Origin: Cunninghamella blakesleeana
Lineage: Eukaryota; Mucoromycota; Mucoromycetes; Mucorales; Cunninghamellaceae
DNA: 64,000 nucleotides
Assembly: GCA_017871115.1 (NCBI GenBank)
Contig: JAFCIZ010000001.1
Span: 5,375,501 to 5,439,500, forward strand
Reading direction: 5' to 3'
Below, in pieces: positions 61,161-64,000 of this stretch. Positions within the stretch are counted from its first letter, which is position 1. Every line of letters begins with the position of its first letter. A program made the translations under genes and the position numbers. The notes under the pieces were generated by a model. It ran no database searches, was not told the origin of the DNA, and worked only from the letters and a program-made list of their open reading frames with translations.

Positions 61161-64000
61161 TCATTTAGAATCTTCTAATGAATATATAGCATCAATCAAG
61201 TCATTATAAGATTCCATATACCATGTAGCCAATGTGTTTTTATCTGCTGGTCCAACTGAAATGGTAAACAATATTTTATCTGAGAATAATGAGTTGCTAT
61301 TGTTGCTAAATATACGGAACATATCTTCATCTGTACGATCATCACCAGCACATAAAATGAAATCGACATTTGAATACAGATTAAGAGCTTGCTTGACAAT
61401 ACCACCTTTATTAATTAATGTGGGGCGAACTTCCAAGTTCTTTTTTCCACAAATTGTTTCCACGGGTAATTTACCAACCATACTTTGCTCAACATGATTT
61501 TGGCATTCTTTTGCTTGGAATTCACTAATAATAATAAAAATAAAGATGATAAAGTTATTAATTTGAATGATCATTTTTTATTTATTTATTTTATAAATAA
61601 TAATAATAGCATTATATGATATTTTTTTATGCAAAATTACCCGTATTTCGGTTCAGCTTTTCTATAATGCCATGTCAAGGAACTACGCTTTTCTTCATAA
61701 AAGCTTCCAGGTGTTCTTTCAGTATAGTATTTGAATATTTCACGTACATCATCTTTCCAAGACATATCAATTCTATCACTATTATTAATCCACGTGTCAG
61801 CATTAGGGTAACGGCTAAAACATCCATGTTCAGCAGATAATCCTAAATTAGGAATATGGCCCAACCACTCTTCCAAAGTTTGTTGATCACGACCAGATAC
61901 AACCCAAACAATATTTAATGGATTCTTACATAATTGACTCAATGCTTTCAATGTTTTTTCTGTTGGTTTAGCTTCTTCTGGTGTTTCGCAAATGGGCGTT
62001 AATGTACCCTAAACGAAAAATAAATCAATAGTAATTAAAAAAATAATGAATTATATGTATATAAATAGTTTTATCTATTTAAATATAAACATATATATAT
62101 ACTTACATCATAATCAAAGAAAAACAATCGTTTCGATGTTGCTTTGTATTCAATTTTTAATCTATTAGGGTCGATTTTAGTTGTTTTTTTAATGGCTGAC
62201 GATTTTTCTGAGTTGGTTAATTTATTAATAAAACTTGTTGCCCAGTAGCTTGCTGTATGAAGATTAACAAAATTTCCCAATAACTATATATATATATAAT
62301 TAATTAACGAAAAAATTATAATAATAGTTTAAATATAAAAATGAATATTTTATTACCATTGATTTTTCATATTTTTCTTCGTCAGACATAGTTAAACACT
62401 CGTTAATAGCACTTGATACCCATGAATAATCCCAAGGGTTAACAATAGAAGCAGCACTCATACTATGGGCAGTTCCAGCAAATTCAGATAAAATTAAAGG
62501 GCTATGTTTTTTTTCTTGTGCAATAGCAAATTCAAAGCTAGTTGTATTCATACCATCACATATAGGTGTTAATAAACCAATGTCAGCTGCTTTTAATAAT
62601 GCATAGTATTCATCCCGATCAATGTGTTGATGATAATGATTTACTGGTGTAAATGCAATGGATCCAAAATTTGTATTGATCCGATTGGCAACTTCTGCTA
62701 CTTTAGCTTCCAATCTGGGACTTTGAATAACTCCTGGTGAAGTTACTTGGATTAAAACTACCTAAAATAGTCATAATAAAAAAAATTCATATATGTATTA
62801 GATAATTTCTATTTTTTATTTTATAATTGAACTATTAAATAATACAATTATATTTATTATGCACCTTATCTTGCCATTCTGGATAATCTGTTAAGAACTT
62901 TTCAAATGCTTCCAATTTTTGTAATACACCTTTCATAGGATCTAATTTGTCACGGCCAACTATGATGTATTTGCCACTATACCTTTCACGGATAGCTTTT
63001 ACTTTTATATCCACACCTGGTTGGTTGCAATTGGATCTTGTTTTTTCTACATCAATACCTATTGGAAATATTCCTACATCTACAATACATGTGCTCGTTT
63101 GAACTCCCATAGGTGTATGCTCGTATCCGAGAATTCTTGTACAATTTGATTCAAAATGTCTTGCATAATTATAAGTCTAAATAAGTAAAATTTATATAAA
63201 AATGAGTACATATGTTACGGTTTTTATTACTATATATATATATATGAAAAAAAGCATAGAGGTATAATATTAAATAATTACCTGAAATCCAACAAGATTG
63301 CTGCCTAACATCCCATTTAGTATTTCACGACGATCTACAATATATATATATATATATATATATAAAAAGTTAGTTTAAAAGTTAATTATATCAATTAGTA
63401 TAAAAAAAAGTTTATATTTTTTACGAGGTAAGCATCGGAATATCTCTGAAGAAGGAAAAGGTAAGTGTAAAAATAGACCAATGAGAGCTTCAGGTTTAAG
63501 AGCCCGTAACATTTCCGGAACTAGTAAAAGATGATAATCATGTATCCAAACTATAAAAAAAAATAGAATGAAATAAAACGAAATAAATAAATATTAATAA
63601 AAATTCGAATATAATTATGTATTAATATATTAATTTTATATTTGCATTTATTATCCTGTAATACTTTTTTTTCGTACCTAAATCACCATCTTCATAGTTC
63701 TCTGCAATAGTGTTAGCAAAAAATTGGTTCACCTTGACATAATTATCCCAATATTCACTTTCATCAACTGAGCTATCCCACATAACATAGTGAAATAACG
63801 GCCATAAAACTATAATAAAGTATATATGGTTGATCATGTAAGAAAGTGTATATTTTATTTCACTCACACACTTATATATATATTACCTTTTTTACAATAG
63901 CCTTCATAATGGCCAGTAGCTACATCATTTTTCATAAAAATAGGAATCATATTATGTTTGCTTAGCAACAAATTAGATAAATTTTGGCGCTGCAAAGAGG
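61161..64000 (-). CDS. Trehalose-6-phosphate synthase/phosphatase (Tps2-like), partial
   Basis: Nine exons are visible on the minus strand (63887 to beyond 64000, 63678-63809, 63425-63550, 63282-63334, 62865-63176, 62357-62761, 62107-62283, 61641-62008, 61161-61524). The N-terminal part lies past the window edge. The glucosyltransferase-20 domain shows GHYEGYC, LWPLFHY, VWIHDYHLLLVPEML, VGRDKLDPMKG, DGMNTTSFEFAIAQ and LSEFAGTAHSM. The C-terminal HAD phosphatase domain has FFFDYDGTLTP (nucleophile DxD), VVSGRD, GLSAEHGC and CAGDDRTDEDMF. The DxDGT and GDDRTDEDM residues are intact, so the phosphatase half should be active; whether the synthase half makes trehalose-6-phosphate is uncertain. Trehalose guards against stress and fills spores. 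Confidence 0.93.

Overview
The window is nuclear DNA from a very AT-rich fungus. Nearly every gene is interrupted by short GT-AG introns, introns and spacers are full of poly-A/T runs and (AT)n, (TTA)n and (TAA)n repeats, and TAA, TAG and TGA all end genes, so the nuclear code looks standard. The gene set fits an early-diverging, Mucoromycota-type fungus: fungal-specific transcription factor, NHP6, SSH4-like adaptor, YCK-type casein kinase, kinesin-7, Tps2-like trehalose enzyme, phosphoglycerate-independent mutase, and a probable NELF-A homologue, a factor absent from the model yeasts. That placement is inference. I found no tRNA, rRNA, CRISPR array, prokaryotic operon or intact transposon.

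Layout. 0-7 kb: a dithiol glutaredoxin (+) converges on glutathione reductase (-), followed by a GH36 raffinose-synthase-like gene (-). 7-17 kb: a RING-CH membrane E3 ligase (+), signal peptidase subunit SPC25/SPCS2 (-), an SSH4/EAR1-like SPRY/PPxY ubiquitin-ligase adaptor (-) and a fungal-type transcription factor with no visible zinc cluster (-). 17-35 kb: two gene-poor spacers around iPGM, then mitochondrial seryl-tRNA synthetase, NHP6, DUG1/CNDP-type dipeptidase, a secreted aspartic protease and a palmitoylatable casein kinase I, all on +. 35-47 kb, all -: an unrecognised coiled-coil protein, kinesin-7, a SAPS-domain phosphatase subunit and IST1. 47-49 kb: a decayed gene. 49-60 kb, all +: isoprenylcysteine methyltransferase, an F-box protein, the NELF-A-like protein and VPS39/VAM6. 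The right end has a tiny zinc-knuckle gene (+) and the 3' part of a trehalose-phosphate synthase/phosphatase (-), cut by the window edge.

The genes are mostly independent housekeeping genes. Two loose themes recur: glutathione metabolism (glutaredoxin, glutathione reductase, DUG1-type Cys-Gly dipeptidase) and membrane traffic or protein turnover (RING-CH ligase, SSH4-like adaptor, YCK kinase, IST1, VPS39). Exon coordinates were read by eye from splice signals and checked by keeping the reading frame across all junctions. The most interesting items are the NELF-A-like gene, the relic gene near 48 kb whose stops fall where glutamine codons would be expected, the transcription factor without a DNA-binding domain, the coiled-coil orphan, and several micro-exons.
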